DNA of 64,000 nt from Pedobacter faecalis (GCF_030182585.1 NZ_JARXOW010000002.1:248001-312000), one strand, 5' to 3'; counted from the first letter of the stretch, positions 8,552-17,129 are shown. Program-made: numbers and translations. Notes: generated by a model not told the origin, from the letters alone.

Positions 8552-9547
8552 ATGAAACTGGTATCCTACAAAACGGAAGACAGGGAACACCTCGGTGTTT
8601 TTGTAAACGGGCACATCTATAACCTCAATTCATGCGATAAACAAATACCCGACAACATGAACGCCTTTCTTGAAGGAGGCGAGGTGCTGATGGAACGGGC
8701 CAAAAAGGTCGATCAACAGATTAAAGGGGGCGGCATTGAGCCCAAAGAGGAAGCTTTTTATGAATTGCTGGCCCCAGTGCCCCATCCGGCATCGTGCCGC
8801 GACGGATATGCATTCCGGCAGCATGTGGCTGCCGCCCGGCGCAACCGTAAGGTAGAGATGATTGCCGAATTTGATCAGTACCCGATATTTTACTTCACCA
8901 ATCACAATGCCATTCAGGGCCCGGGCGAAATTGCTTGTATGCCCGACCACTTCCAGAAACTCGACTTCGAACTTGAGGTGGCGGTAGTCATCGGAAAAAA
9001 GGGGCGCAATATTACCGCTGCTGAAGCCGACAGCTATATAGCGGGTTATATGATTATGAACGACATGAGCGCCCGTACGCTGCAGATGGAAGAGATGCTG
9101 CTCAATCTAGGTCCGGCCAAGGGCAAGGACTTTTCAACAGTGATAGGGCCATGGCTGGTCACGCCCGATGAACTTGAGCCTTACAAGATGGCCGCAAAAG
9201 CCGGACATACCGGGAATAATTACGACCTTAAAATGACCTGTACGGTCAATGGTATCCAGGTTTCCGCCGGTAACATGGCCGATATGGACTGGACCTTTGC
9301 CGAGATCATTGAACGCTGTGCCTATGGTGTAGACATTCTGCCCGGCGATGTGATCGGGTCGGGCACCGTTGGCACAGGCTGTTTCCTGGAACTGAACGGC
9401 ACTGGACTGCTCAACGATCCGCAATATCCCGTACAATGGCTGCAGGACGGCGATATTGTCGAAATGGAAATTACCGGACTGGGACGTCTGAGCAACACCA
9501 TAAAGGCCGTTGACACCGACTTTTCCATCCTTGCATTAAAGAAATAA
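8552..9547 (+). CDS. Fumarylacetoacetate hydrolase family protein (fumarylacetoacetase candidate)
   Basis: Predicted C-C bond hydrolase that cleaves fumarylacetoacetate to fumarate and acetoacetate, the last step of tyrosine breakdown. The protein has 331 residues from the ATG at 8552 (MKLVSYKTEDREHLGVFVNG); a further upstream start would run through the promoter region. The FAH-fold metal site is visible as the acidic residues in KLDFELEVAVVIGKKG and YMIMNDMSARTLQ, and the C-terminal GDVIGSGTVGTGCFLELNG is typical. The adjacency to hmgA-hppD supports this substrate. It is followed 18 nt later by a flavin reductase gene, probably co-transcribed. Confidence 0.88.
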   Translation: MKLVSYKTEDREHLGVFVNGHIYNLNSCDKQIPDNMNAFLEGGEVLMERAKKVDQQIKGGGIEPKEEAFYELLAPVPHPASCRDGYAFRQHVAAARRNRKVEMIAEFDQYPIFYFTNHNAIQGPGEIACMPDHFQKLDFELEVAVVIGKKGRNITAAEADSYIAGYMIMNDMSARTLQMEEMLLNLGPAKGKDFSTVIGPWLVTPDELEPYKMAAKAGHTGNNYDLKMTCTVNGIQVSAGNMADMDWTFAEIIERCAYGVDILPGDVIGSGTVGTGCFLELNGTGLLNDPQYPVQWLQDGDIVEMEITGLGRLSNTIKAVDTDFSILALKK

Positions 9548-9565
9548 ACCATCCTTAATTCGTCC

Positions 9566-10453
9566 ATGCTAACGATCGACACGACCACGCTCGCTCCGGC
9601 TCAGCTGCAGAATTATTTGCAATACGCCATTGCACCAAGGCCTATCTGTTTTGTTTCTACCGTCGACAGCTCGGGGGCGATCAACCTGAGCCCCTTCAGC
9701 TTTTTTAATATGTTCAGCAGCAATCCGCCGCTTTGTATTTTCTCTCCGGCACGCCGGGTGCGCGACAATACGACTAAGCATTCGCTGGAGAACGTTCTGG
9801 AGGTCAGAGAATGTGTTATCAATATCGTTAACTATAGCATGGTGCAGCAAATGAGCCTGGCCAGCACAGAATATGCAAAAGGCGTAAACGAGTTCGAAAA
9901 GTCGGGTTTTACCATGCTATCTTCCCAGCTCGTTAAGCCGCCCCGCGTGGCCGAGGCGCCCGTACAAATGGAGTGCATCGTCCGCGAGGTAATAGGGCTG
10001 GGCGAAAACCCCGGTGCAGGCAATCTCGTTCTGGCTGAAGTGAAGCTGATCCATATTAATGAGGGCATACTTGATGCAGAGGGTAAGATAGACCAGGAAA
10101 AAATAGATCTTGTTGCGCGTCTGGGGGGCGACTGGTATTGCCGTGTCACTGCAGATAATCTTTTTAAAGTGGCCAAACCCCTCACCACGCTGGGCATTGG
10201 TGTAGATGCACTTCCCAGATCGGCGCGCTTTTCGTCGGTGCTGACCGGCAATGATCTGGGTATGCTGGGTAACCTGGAGCAGTTGCCTGCCGACGAGGAA
10301 CTTAGTGAAATTTCCCTCAATGATGAGGTGAAAGACATTCTGGATGCCACCATAGGTGATGTAGCCACACGTGAGCGTGAACTTCATGCGCTTGCAAAAC
10401 GTTGGATCAGCGAAGGCCGGGTCGCCGATGCGCTTAAGCTTGTCCTGTTATAA
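9566..10453 (+). CDS. Flavin reductase-like (FMN-binding split-barrel) protein
   Basis: Protein of 295 residues. The first ~200 have the flavin reductase-like split-barrel pattern (APRPICFVSTVDSSG, INLSPFSFFNMFSSNPP), expected to bind FMN and possibly to reduce flavin or act as a flavin oxidoreductase. The C-terminal ~90 residues are helical and acidic and have no recognised domain. It lies 18 nt after the fumarylacetoacetate hydrolase gene, so a role in aromatic catabolism is likely but undefined; none of the standard tyrosine pathway steps needs it. It converges on the C40 peptidase gene with an 8-nt gap. Confidence 0.85.
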   Translation: MLTIDTTTLAPAQLQNYLQYAIAPRPICFVSTVDSSGAINLSPFSFFNMFSSNPPLCIFSPARRVRDNTTKHSLENVLEVRECVINIVNYSMVQQMSLASTEYAKGVNEFEKSGFTMLSSQLVKPPRVAEAPVQMECIVREVIGLGENPGAGNLVLAEVKLIHINEGILDAEGKIDQEKIDLVARLGGDWYCRVTADNLFKVAKPLTTLGIGVDALPRSARFSSVLTGNDLGMLGNLEQLPADEELSEISLNDEVKDILDATIGDVATRERELHALAKRWISEGRVADALKLVLL

Positions 10454-10461
10454 ACCGGAGA

Positions 10462-11004
10462 CTAAAGGATACTTACGATCTTGAGAAAACGCTTCCGGTA
10501 AAAACCTTCGTTTAAACTGGATATGGTAACGCCTTTCCGGGAACCCGAAGAGGAATGGATAAATTTAATCTCGTCGCCGTTAACCGCGTAAACAATACCC
10601 ACATGTCCCGGCGTGCGAGACCTGCTGTTGGTTCCGGTAAACACAATCACATCGCCAATGCTCGCATCTTCCAGCTTTTTGGACGAACCGCTGCTCGCAA
10701 AGGCGCGAGAGGAGCGGGGCACCTTGAAACCAAAGTTACTGAACACATAATTCACAAAACCGGAGCAGTCGAACCCGCGGCTTGGGCTGCTCGAAGCACT
10801 CCGGTACCGCACACCGATCATCGTTTTGGCGAAATCAAGCAACCGGGATGGCATATCCGGCTCGGCTGCTTTTACAGGTTGCTCCGGCAATTGTTTGCTG
10901 AGTTTCTGTACCATCTCCTGATAAGAAGAGGGGATGGTCGTTTGCGAACGCACAACCACGCTACAGAGCAGCAGGAAACTAAATAGAAAGGTGGTTTGTT
11001 TCAT
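10462..11004 (-). CDS. Exported NlpC/P60 (C40) peptidase
   Basis: Secreted cell-wall peptidase of 180 residues, predicted to cleave the D-Glu/meso-DAP stem-peptide bond of peptidoglycan. It has a signal peptide (about 1-20, cleaved after VVRSQ), and the catalytic Cys lies in FDCSGFVNYVF. The catalytic His is in TPGHVGIVYA, followed by a third polar residue near FIHSSSGS. The protein is a minimal NlpC/P60 domain without SH3 repeats. It is probably monocistronic. Confidence 0.92.
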   Translation of the reverse strand: MKQTTFLFSFLLLCSVVVRSQTTIPSSYQEMVQKLSKQLPEQPVKAAEPDMPSRLLDFAKTMIGVRYRSASSSPSRGFDCSGFVNYVFSNFGFKVPRSSRAFASSGSSKKLEDASIGDVIVFTGTNSRSRTPGHVGIVYAVNGDEIKFIHSSSGSRKGVTISSLNEGFYRKRFLKIVSIL

Positions 11005-11069
11005 ATCTTAGTCAGCCTAAAGATATTCAAAAAAGACCCAGACCCCTAAAAATGTTGATAACTTACTGA

Positions 11070-11771
11070 TTACGGCGTTGTTACTGCAACGGGGAGTGTT
11101 TTTCCGTTGAAAAACTTATGTCCCGTCCGTGCAAAATCTGCAACATACTTGCCCATTTCGAACGCCATAACGGGAGATTCGTAACCCGGAAAGGCCGCCT
11201 CCAGCATCTCGGTTTGCGCCGAACCTAATGCCAGACAGTTTATCTTAATGCCTGTTTCAGCCAGCTCCTGGGCAAGGCATTCTGTAAGCGTATGCAGGGC
11301 TGATTTGGTGGCAGAATAGGCGGCAAGACCCGGGAATTTTACGCTGCCCTGAAAGCCTCCCATACTCCCGATATTGACAATGTGGCCACCGGGTCCCATC
11401 AAGGGCAACACATGTTGAATCATATTAAAATGCCCCACCACATTGCTGTCAAACATCTGGTATAGCTCTGCCGGTGAGGTTTCTAAAAAGGGCTTGTTTA
11501 CAAGCGCGCCGGCATTATTGATCAAAATGTCTACCTGCCCCAAACGCTCCTTTAAAAACGGAACCAGCGCAGCATAATCGTCGTTTACAATATCGAATTC
11601 GACCGGAAACAGCGTGCAGTCCGGATTAATGCCTTTGGCAATTTCTAGAAGCTTACGGAGTTTATCGGCCGAGCGTGCGATGCATACAACCTTATTCTGG
11701 CTATTCAAGGTCAGCTCCAGGGCTGCTTCAAAGCCTATCCCGCTGCTTGCACCTGTTAATATAATATTCAT
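11070..11771 (-). CDS. Short-chain dehydrogenase/reductase
   Basis: NAD(P)-dependent oxidoreductase of 233 residues with the classical SDR layout: TGASSGIGFEAA at the N-terminus for the cofactor, NNAGALV, the catalytic Ser in HIVNIGSMGGF, and YSATK supplying Tyr and Lys. The start is 15 nt after the stop of the aromatic amino acid hydroxylase, so the two are very probably one operon. A plausible but unproven role is recycling of the pterin cofactor of the hydroxylase, or another step of aromatic catabolism; sequence alone does not give the substrate. Confidence 0.9.
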   Translation of the reverse strand: MNIILTGASSGIGFEAALELTLNSQNKVVCIARSADKLRKLLEIAKGINPDCTLFPVEFDIVNDDYAALVPFLKERLGQVDILINNAGALVNKPFLETSPAELYQMFDSNVVGHFNMIQHVLPLMGPGGHIVNIGSMGGFQGSVKFPGLAAYSATKSALHTLTECLAQELAETGIKINCLALGSAQTEMLEAAFPGYESPVMAFEMGKYVADFARTGHKFFNGKTLPVAVTTP

Positions 11772-11786
11772 GATTAGGGCTAAAAA

Positions 11787-13574
11787 TTAATCTTCTTCTT
11801 CGTTGATGAGTTGCGTTACAGGATTTTTAATCACATGCAAACCGTCGTTGATCAGCTTGCTTAGTTCCGGTTCGGCCGCGGCCTTCAGTTCCAGGTATAT
11901 ACGTACTTCTTTCTCCAGGTCAGGATTTACCTGCTTGTGGTACAGAATCTCCATGATCTCCAGGGCTGCCAGCCAGTCGTCACGGAACTGTGCTTTCAGC
12001 TCAGCAAACAAGTCTGCCAAGGCCTCATAGCCTTCCCCTTGCTCCCGTATATGGCGCACCTGCGTATAAATATTGTGTAATTGAAGCGTCTTTCCGTCGT
12101 AAACCACTTTATGCGTCTGCTTGCCGCTCACATATGTGATCTCCTCATAAGCTTCTTTGTCGGCCGCCCCGTTAAACACGGATACAATACGAGCACCAAC
12201 AGCCATATCATATAGCCCCCAATCCGGCTGGAACAAAATATTGCCGTTGCTTTCCTTCACCGTGCAATCCTTGAACGTGATCAGCACCGTTTTGCCCGCA
12301 TCACGGAGCAGGTCTAACACAAGCCCTTGTACCCGGATACCACTTTCAAATTCCAGGGAAGCCACACTGTTTCGTTCAATCCCCAAGGCGCGCAATTCTA
12401 TGTCATCCATGTCTTCCAACGGCTTTTCCGAGCCTTTAAGTCGCCCCACCGGCGACGAAAAACCATCTTTATGATAATGCTTACCATGACCCTCAAGCTG
12501 TTTGCCCCGCAGGGCAAGTGCCGATGGCCCGCTGGTTTTAATAAAGGTGAGCTGGTCATCAGTATCCAGCCCCATATCTGAAAACACGCCCGTTACCTGC
12601 AGCCCAGAACTATACACGGCCGTAGCCGGATTTTTGCAGGCAATGGCTTTCATGATCCCTTCGCTTCCACCTCTGCGAAAAGCCATGGTATCAGCAAAAG
12701 CCTCCAGCACATCAATCAGGTTCTGGAAAGTTGGCGTCACAAAAAGCTGCGGTTGCGGCTTGGTAATATCGTATGTGTAATTTATCGTATCCAGGTTGTA
12801 CCAGAGTTTCTCTACCTCCGGTTTCATGCACGATGCACTCTCGCCGATAGACGATAAGAGTCCCGCGCCGTATATTTTCGGGTCTTCCAAGGTACCGATC
12901 AGGCCGTACTCTACGGTCCACCAATGCAGGCGTCCCAGCAAGGCCATTTCCGAAGGCTCGCCCATATTTTCACTGATATGTGCCAACTGCTGTTCTGCCT
13001 TCGCAATTTCATGCTCCGGTGCATCCGTTGCTTCTTTTAATATGGAAAGGTGCCGGATGGCTTCATACAATTCAAAGTCCTTGGCCGAAAACATCGCTTT
13101 TGCACCAATGGACCCGAAATAACTCAGGTAATTGTTATAGTCTGTATCTGCGATGATCGGCGCGTGACCGGCCGATTCGTGAATAATGTCAGGAGCCGGT
13201 GTATATTCGATATGATTAATCTGCCTGATGTCGGCCGCAATAACCAGTACACGGTAAGCCTGGTATTCCATAAAGGCCGCGGGAGGTATAAAACCGTCGA
13301 CAGTTACGGCGCCCCAGCCAATTTTGCCCAGGTTGTCGTTCATCGTCTGCAGATCGGGGATATATTCTATACTTAATCCCGCACGCTGTAGTCCTTTGAT
13401 GTACGGATAGTAGGCCACATGCTTCAGGTAGCTGTAATTTTGCCGCATCACATAACGCCATACAGCCTGATCTACCGGTGTATACTTTTCATAATGCTGA
13501 TCTACAATATACTGTCTCAGGTGCTTAGGCAACCGGGCTACCTGCGGATTGTTAAAGTCATTGAAATCGTTCAT
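11787..13574 (-). CDS. phhA: Pterin-dependent aromatic amino acid hydroxylase (phenylalanine 4-monooxygenase type) with C-terminal extension
   Basis: Non-haem iron hydroxylase expected to make tyrosine from phenylalanine with a tetrahydropterin and O2. The catalytic domain covers about residues 1-340. The iron triad is visible as His132 and His137 in IIHESAGHAP and Glu222 in WWTVEYGLIG. At 595 residues it is about twice the length of single-domain bacterial PheH (~260-300) because of roughly 250 extra C-terminal residues. These contain a beta-rich part (about 380-490) and a helical end, with no recognised fold. There is no N-terminal ACT domain. It is followed by the SDR gene. Within the local cluster it feeds tyrosine to hppD and hmgA. 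Confidence 0.9.
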   Translation of the reverse strand: MNDFNDFNNPQVARLPKHLRQYIVDQHYEKYTPVDQAVWRYVMRQNYSYLKHVAYYPYIKGLQRAGLSIEYIPDLQTMNDNLGKIGWGAVTVDGFIPPAAFMEYQAYRVLVIAADIRQINHIEYTPAPDIIHESAGHAPIIADTDYNNYLSYFGSIGAKAMFSAKDFELYEAIRHLSILKEATDAPEHEIAKAEQQLAHISENMGEPSEMALLGRLHWWTVEYGLIGTLEDPKIYGAGLLSSIGESASCMKPEVEKLWYNLDTINYTYDITKPQPQLFVTPTFQNLIDVLEAFADTMAFRRGGSEGIMKAIACKNPATAVYSSGLQVTGVFSDMGLDTDDQLTFIKTSGPSALALRGKQLEGHGKHYHKDGFSSPVGRLKGSEKPLEDMDDIELRALGIERNSVASLEFESGIRVQGLVLDLLRDAGKTVLITFKDCTVKESNGNILFQPDWGLYDMAVGARIVSVFNGAADKEAYEEITYVSGKQTHKVVYDGKTLQLHNIYTQVRHIREQGEGYEALADLFAELKAQFRDDWLAALEIMEILYHKQVNPDLEKEVRIYLELKAAAEPELSKLINDGLHVIKNPVTQLINEEED

Positions 13575-13662
13575 CTCGCTGTCTTACTGATGTGCGACTA
13601 ATATAATCCAATATGCGCTTACCAACCAAATCGGCACCCGGTAATGACGCTTAGGTGATGAG

Positions 13663-14151
13663 CTAATCGCGGCGCACCCTGAACGTAAAATGCTTTTGCA
13701 GGAAGTAGCTGCAAAGCGACAGTGTTATCGTAATCAGCGCTTGGGCAACGGAAGGATAGAAATGAAGTCCCTCCACAAGATATTTCAGAATGGCATAATT
13801 CAACCCGAAATTAACGCAGAGTACCACCGCATAGCGAAACATCTGTATGCGCCCCTTCAGGTTCGATTCTGTAAAGATCAGGTACTTATTAAGAATAAAG
13901 CCTACAAGGAAAGCAGCGAAAGTGCTTATGACCAGCGCCATGGAGTGCGCAGTAATCAGCTCCGGCAAAAAAGGAAAATCAACTTGAATATCCTCCTGGC
14001 GCAGAATCCAGTTGTACGCGATATAGTAAGAGACGATGCCGCATACCGCCGTGGTGCCGCCCGATACGATATACCGGAAAGTGTGTATGGGCAGCCATCT
14101 GGCAAAGGGTGGATGAAAGAAATCTATGAGTTTTAATAAGGCCTTGCGCAT
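13663..14151 (-). CDS. GtrA-family membrane protein
   Basis: Protein of 162 residues with four hydrophobic helices; RYIVSGGTTAVCGIVSYYIAY and the Lys-rich loop before FGLNYAILKYLV fit the GtrA/DPMS family, whose members help move lipid-linked sugars across the membrane or partner glycosyltransferases (family knowledge). No glycosyltransferase gene is adjacent, so the partner is unknown. Confidence 0.88.
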   Translation of the reverse strand: MRKALLKLIDFFHPPFARWLPIHTFRYIVSGGTTAVCGIVSYYIAYNWILRQEDIQVDFPFLPELITAHSMALVISTFAAFLVGFILNKYLIFTESNLKGRIQMFRYAVVLCVNFGLNYAILKYLVEGLHFYPSVAQALITITLSLCSYFLQKHFTFRVRRD

Positions 14152-14167
14152 ATTGTGGTTAAGACCA

Positions 14168-14175
14168 CAAAGTTA
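14168..14175 (-). promoter_or_regulatory. Candidate -7 element (TAACTTTG) and 7-bp inverted repeat for gtrA
   Basis: On the minus strand TAACTTTG lies 16 nt before the ATG at 14151. Between it and the start codon, TTGTGGT and ACCACAA (14153-14170) form an inverted repeat around a 4-nt centre that could be a hairpin or an operator. Confidence 0.4.
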
Positions 14176-14213
14176 TCAGAACCTTTTATATTGCCATGAT
14201 GGTGATTAAAATT

Positions 14214-14915
14214 TTACCTGGGCAGGGCAACAAAATCCATTACAGCGCAATAGCGGTAGCCTTTATGAGGCTGTATGCTTACGCCCACGAAGTTAAATTT
14301 ATAGCCGGTGTCCAGTATAAGTTTACGGTGACCAAGGTCGGGCACATTCTTGTCGAGCACCAGCATACATGCATTTCCAAGTCCCGTAGCAAAGCCGAAC
14401 GACAGATTTTCTCCCATAGATTTTTTAGGATACATCTGGCTGATCCGGTCTTTCGCCGACCGGCCGTCGCGCGATTTATGCTCGGCGTAATTGTACTTAT
14501 TCATGTCCTTAGCATGTTGCCTGGCCACCCAGCTCAGCGCCTCATCCGGCCATAGCACGGGCAGATCTTTAATACCTTCAAGGTCTTTCTGCAGGCTTTT
14601 ATAATATCGATCCGATTTTGTTATTTTAAGATCGTTGTAATTGCTGTACTGCCGCATTTGCCGGTTATGACTTTCCATAAATTCCTCAAAAAACGTATTA
14701 AGGAAACGCGGACCGTCCATCCGGATCAAATTGGTATACATGATAAAGTCGCGCTCCTCGGGCGTAAGATATTTAGCGGCACCAGCAGTGTTGGCCCGGC
14801 TCAGTTCCTCTTTGGTCCAACCGTTCGCACCTGATTGGCTCAGTTCACCGGAGCTTGCAGACCTGAAACCAAAAGCCGGTGCAATGGCCAGGAAAAGTAT
14901 GATCAGCTTCTTCAT
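14214..14915 (-). CDS. Exported CAP/SCP-domain protein
   Basis: Protein of 233 residues with a signal peptide (MKKLIILFLAIAPAFGFRSA) and a CAP (SCP/PR-1) domain. The signature His residues appear in WVARQHAKDMNKYN and YAEHKSRDGRSA, with GENLSFG and a later DLGHRKLILD. Bacterial CAP proteins are extracellular and of unclear function. It is divergent from the sigma factor gene at 15036. Confidence 0.87.
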   Translation of the reverse strand: MKKLIILFLAIAPAFGFRSASSGELSQSGANGWTKEELSRANTAGAAKYLTPEERDFIMYTNLIRMDGPRFLNTFFEEFMESHNRQMRQYSNYNDLKITKSDRYYKSLQKDLEGIKDLPVLWPDEALSWVARQHAKDMNKYNYAEHKSRDGRSAKDRISQMYPKKSMGENLSFGFATGLGNACMLVLDKNVPDLGHRKLILDTGYKFNFVGVSIQPHKGYRYCAVMDFVALPR

Positions 14916-15035
14916 AAAAAAGCTATTACAAATAAAAGGCCATTTGAAAGTTACCGGAGCATCAAATAAAGAACACAGCGTTGATACAAGATCACGAAAA
15001 CATTTTTACATTTACGAAGGGATAAGTTTTTTCTG

Positions 15036-15644
15036 ATGCAGGGGAAAGAATCTGATGATTTTGAGGAAAAAGAATTGCTGATCCGCTTAAAGGCGGGCGA
15101 TAAGCAGGCGTTCGAAAGCTTATACCATCGCTACAAACACCGAATAGCCGCAAACCTCCTCCGGTTGCTTAAGTCGGAAGAGCTTGCAGAAGAAATATTG
15201 CAGGATATGTTTGTCCGTTTGTGGGACCGCCGATCGTCCATAAACCCCGAACAGTCTTTCCGATCGTATCTTTTCAGGGTGGCCGAAAACAAGGTCATGG
15301 ACTATTACCGAAGGATGGCTAGGGATAAAAGAATGCGCGAAAAACTGACCGCTGCGGTCTCAGAACTTTATTCTCATATAGAGGAAGATATATTCAGCAA
15401 GGAAAACAGCCGCCTGCTTCAGGAGGCAATTGATCAGCTCCCGCCCCAGCGTAAACAGGTGTTCATCTTGTGTAAAATGGAGGGCAAGTCGTACAAGGAA
15501 GTAGCGGAACTGTTGTCTATTTCACCTTCCACCATCAACGATCATTTGTATAAAGCCAACCTGTTTCTTAAAGCTTATTTCCGGTCAGATTCCGGTATGG
15601 TAAAGCTGGTATTGCTCAGCGCGATGTTTACCGGGATTTCCTGA
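15036..15644 (+). CDS. ECF-type RNA polymerase sigma factor (FecI-like)
   Basis: Protein of 202 residues with sigma-70 region 2 (about 25-95; YHRYKHRIAANLLRLLKS and LFRVAENKVMDYYRR) and region 4 (about 130-185; LPPQRKQVFILCKMEGKSYK and the helix-turn-helix LLSISPSTINDHLYKA). It sits 222 nt before a FecR anti-sigma gene and a SusC with an STN domain, the usual outer-membrane signalling arrangement in Bacteroidota. It probably drives transcription of the SusC/D operon once FecR is activated. The gap before fecR holds unusual repeats. Confidence 0.93.
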   Translation: MQGKESDDFEEKELLIRLKAGDKQAFESLYHRYKHRIAANLLRLLKSEELAEEILQDMFVRLWDRRSSINPEQSFRSYLFRVAENKVMDYYRRMARDKRMREKLTAAVSELYSHIEEDIFSKENSRLLQEAIDQLPPQRKQVFILCKMEGKSYKEVAELLSISPSTINDHLYKANLFLKAYFRSDSGMVKLVLLSAMFTGIS

Positions 15645-15716
15645 TGGTTAAAATATAGGACGGCCTTCCTGGCTGCCTGGTTACATATGAGTGCGCTTTG
15701 CCACAACTATGGCACT

Positions 15717-15790
15717 GCGGTGAGTCCGCCTTTTTTCAGCGAAAAGGCGGACTCACCGCGGACTCATGGCGGACTCACGGCGGACTCACT
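15717..15790. repeat. 18-bp inverted repeat joined to four 11-bp tandem repeats
   Basis: The arms 15717-15734 and 15742-15759 are perfect complements (18 bp, beginning GCGGTGAGTCC) around the 7-nt loop TTCAGCG. The right arm contains the first of four copies of GCGGACTCA followed by two variable bases, starting at 15747, 15758, 15769 and 15780, exactly 11 bp apart. The hairpin may terminate the sigma factor transcript, although the T-run lies in the upstream arm, so the tandem copies are not explained by this. Confidence 0.85.
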
Positions 15791-15866
15791 AGCTACGAAG
15801 TGGCTGTTTTATTGACAGGAGCAGGTAGTTTTTTTCCGTTAAGCGTATTAGCCATAAAAAAGCAAA

Positions 15867-17096
15867 TTGAAAACTGAGGGAAATAAAAGGGATTTGTATA
15901 AACGGTACCTTGAAGACCGTTGTTCGCCGGAAGAACTGGCTGAGCTGATCGAACTTTTTGGCAGCCCCGAAGACCAGGCCTGGCTTCGCGAGCAGGTTAA
16001 TGCTGAAATAGGTCGAACAGATATTCTGCCCGACCGCACGGAGGCGGTAAACCGGATTGTTGCCGGAAGCGACCTGCACATTTTCACGCATTTAGCCGAA
16101 CGCAGACCTGTGTTCAGGGCGCTGCGGATATGGGGATCGGTTGCTGCAGCGATTGTGGTGATGATCCTGTCGGTTGGTTTGTATTCCTATCTTGGCCGTC
16201 GACGGGTTTCCGATACTGGCAGACCTGCAGTAAGCCTGAGCAATGAAATACGCCCGGGAGGCAATAAGGCCGTGCTTACGCTGGCCGGTGGAAAACAGGT
16301 GGTGCTGACCGGTCTGGATAATGGCCAAATATTGAAACAAGCTGGTTTGAAAGTACTGAAACAGGCAGATGGGCAGCTCAACTATGTGGTAGATACCCTG
16401 GCTCAGCAAAGCAGCGCTGAGGTGGTGTATCATATGATCTCTACGCCAAAAGGCGGGCAGTACCAGATCAGTTTGCCCGATGGCACTCGCGTTTGGTTAA
16501 ATGCGGGGTCGACCATCAGGTTTCCGACAAACCTCGCCAGAGCGAGCCGCAGAAAGGTGGAAATTACCGGGGAAGCCTATTTTGAGGTCGCCCACGACCA
16601 AAAAAGACCCTTTATCGTGGCGCTAGACGGCATGGCCGGGCGGGCCTTGCAGGAGATCGAGGTGCTGGGCACGCATTTCAACGTGAACGCTTACCCCGAC
16701 GAACCGGCATGGAAAACCACTTTGCTGGAAGGTAGTGTGCGTGTGTCGGTTTTGGCGGCGGGCGGTGGTGCAGCAAAGCGCACAGCGATGCTTAAACCAG
16801 GCGAGCAGTCGGCCTTAACGGGCAGCGGATTAAAAATAAAGCAGGTTAACCCCGAGCAGTTTATCGCCTGGAAAAACAATAAGTTCATCTTCGACGGCGA
16901 TAACATCGAGAGCATTACCCGCCAGTTGTCCCGCTGGTACGACGTGGAGTTTGTGTTCCGCGGAAAAGTATCGGAGGAAAACTTCGGCGGAAAAATATCC
17001 CGGTTCAGAAACCTGTCGGAAGTACTCGATCTGGTAGAACTGACCGGTCTTGTTCATTTTAAGATAGAGGGAAGGAGGGTGATCGTTATGCCGTAA
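15867..17096 (+). CDS. FecR-family anti-sigma factor
   Basis: Single-pass inner-membrane regulator of 409 residues. The N-terminal cytoplasmic part (YKRYLEDRCSPEELAELI) should bind the ECF sigma; a transmembrane helix lies near residues 87-107; the periplasmic FecR domain spans about 180-290 (PDGTRVWLNAGSTIRFP, GEAYFEVAHD); and a DUF4974-type C-terminal domain occupies about 335-408. The start is TTG at 15867: an in-frame stop lies 12 nt upstream (TAA at 15855) and no ATG fits the family N-terminus. It transmits signals from the STN domain of the SusC protein to the sigma factor. Confidence 0.92.
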   Translation: MKTEGNKRDLYKRYLEDRCSPEELAELIELFGSPEDQAWLREQVNAEIGRTDILPDRTEAVNRIVAGSDLHIFTHLAERRPVFRALRIWGSVAAAIVVMILSVGLYSYLGRRRVSDTGRPAVSLSNEIRPGGNKAVLTLAGGKQVVLTGLDNGQILKQAGLKVLKQADGQLNYVVDTLAQQSSAEVVYHMISTPKGGQYQISLPDGTRVWLNAGSTIRFPTNLARASRRKVEITGEAYFEVAHDQKRPFIVALDGMAGRALQEIEVLGTHFNVNAYPDEPAWKTTLLEGSVRVSVLAAGGGAAKRTAMLKPGEQSALTGSGLKIKQVNPEQFIAWKNNKFIFDGDNIESITRQLSRWYDVEFVFRGKVSEENFGGKISRFRNLSEVLDLVELTGLVHFKIEGRRVIVMP

Positions 17097-17129
17097 ATTC
17101 TACCCAGCAGCTGGCGATCCTGAAATATA

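Noticed and set aside
9832..10368. Minus-strand open frame of 178 codons
   Set aside because: Ser/Thr-rich complement of the flavin reductase-like gene; no signal of its own.
15747..15790. Short tandem repeats considered as a CRISPR array
   Set aside because: Units are 11 bp with 2 variable bases and no spacers of 30 bp or so; no cas genes nearby.
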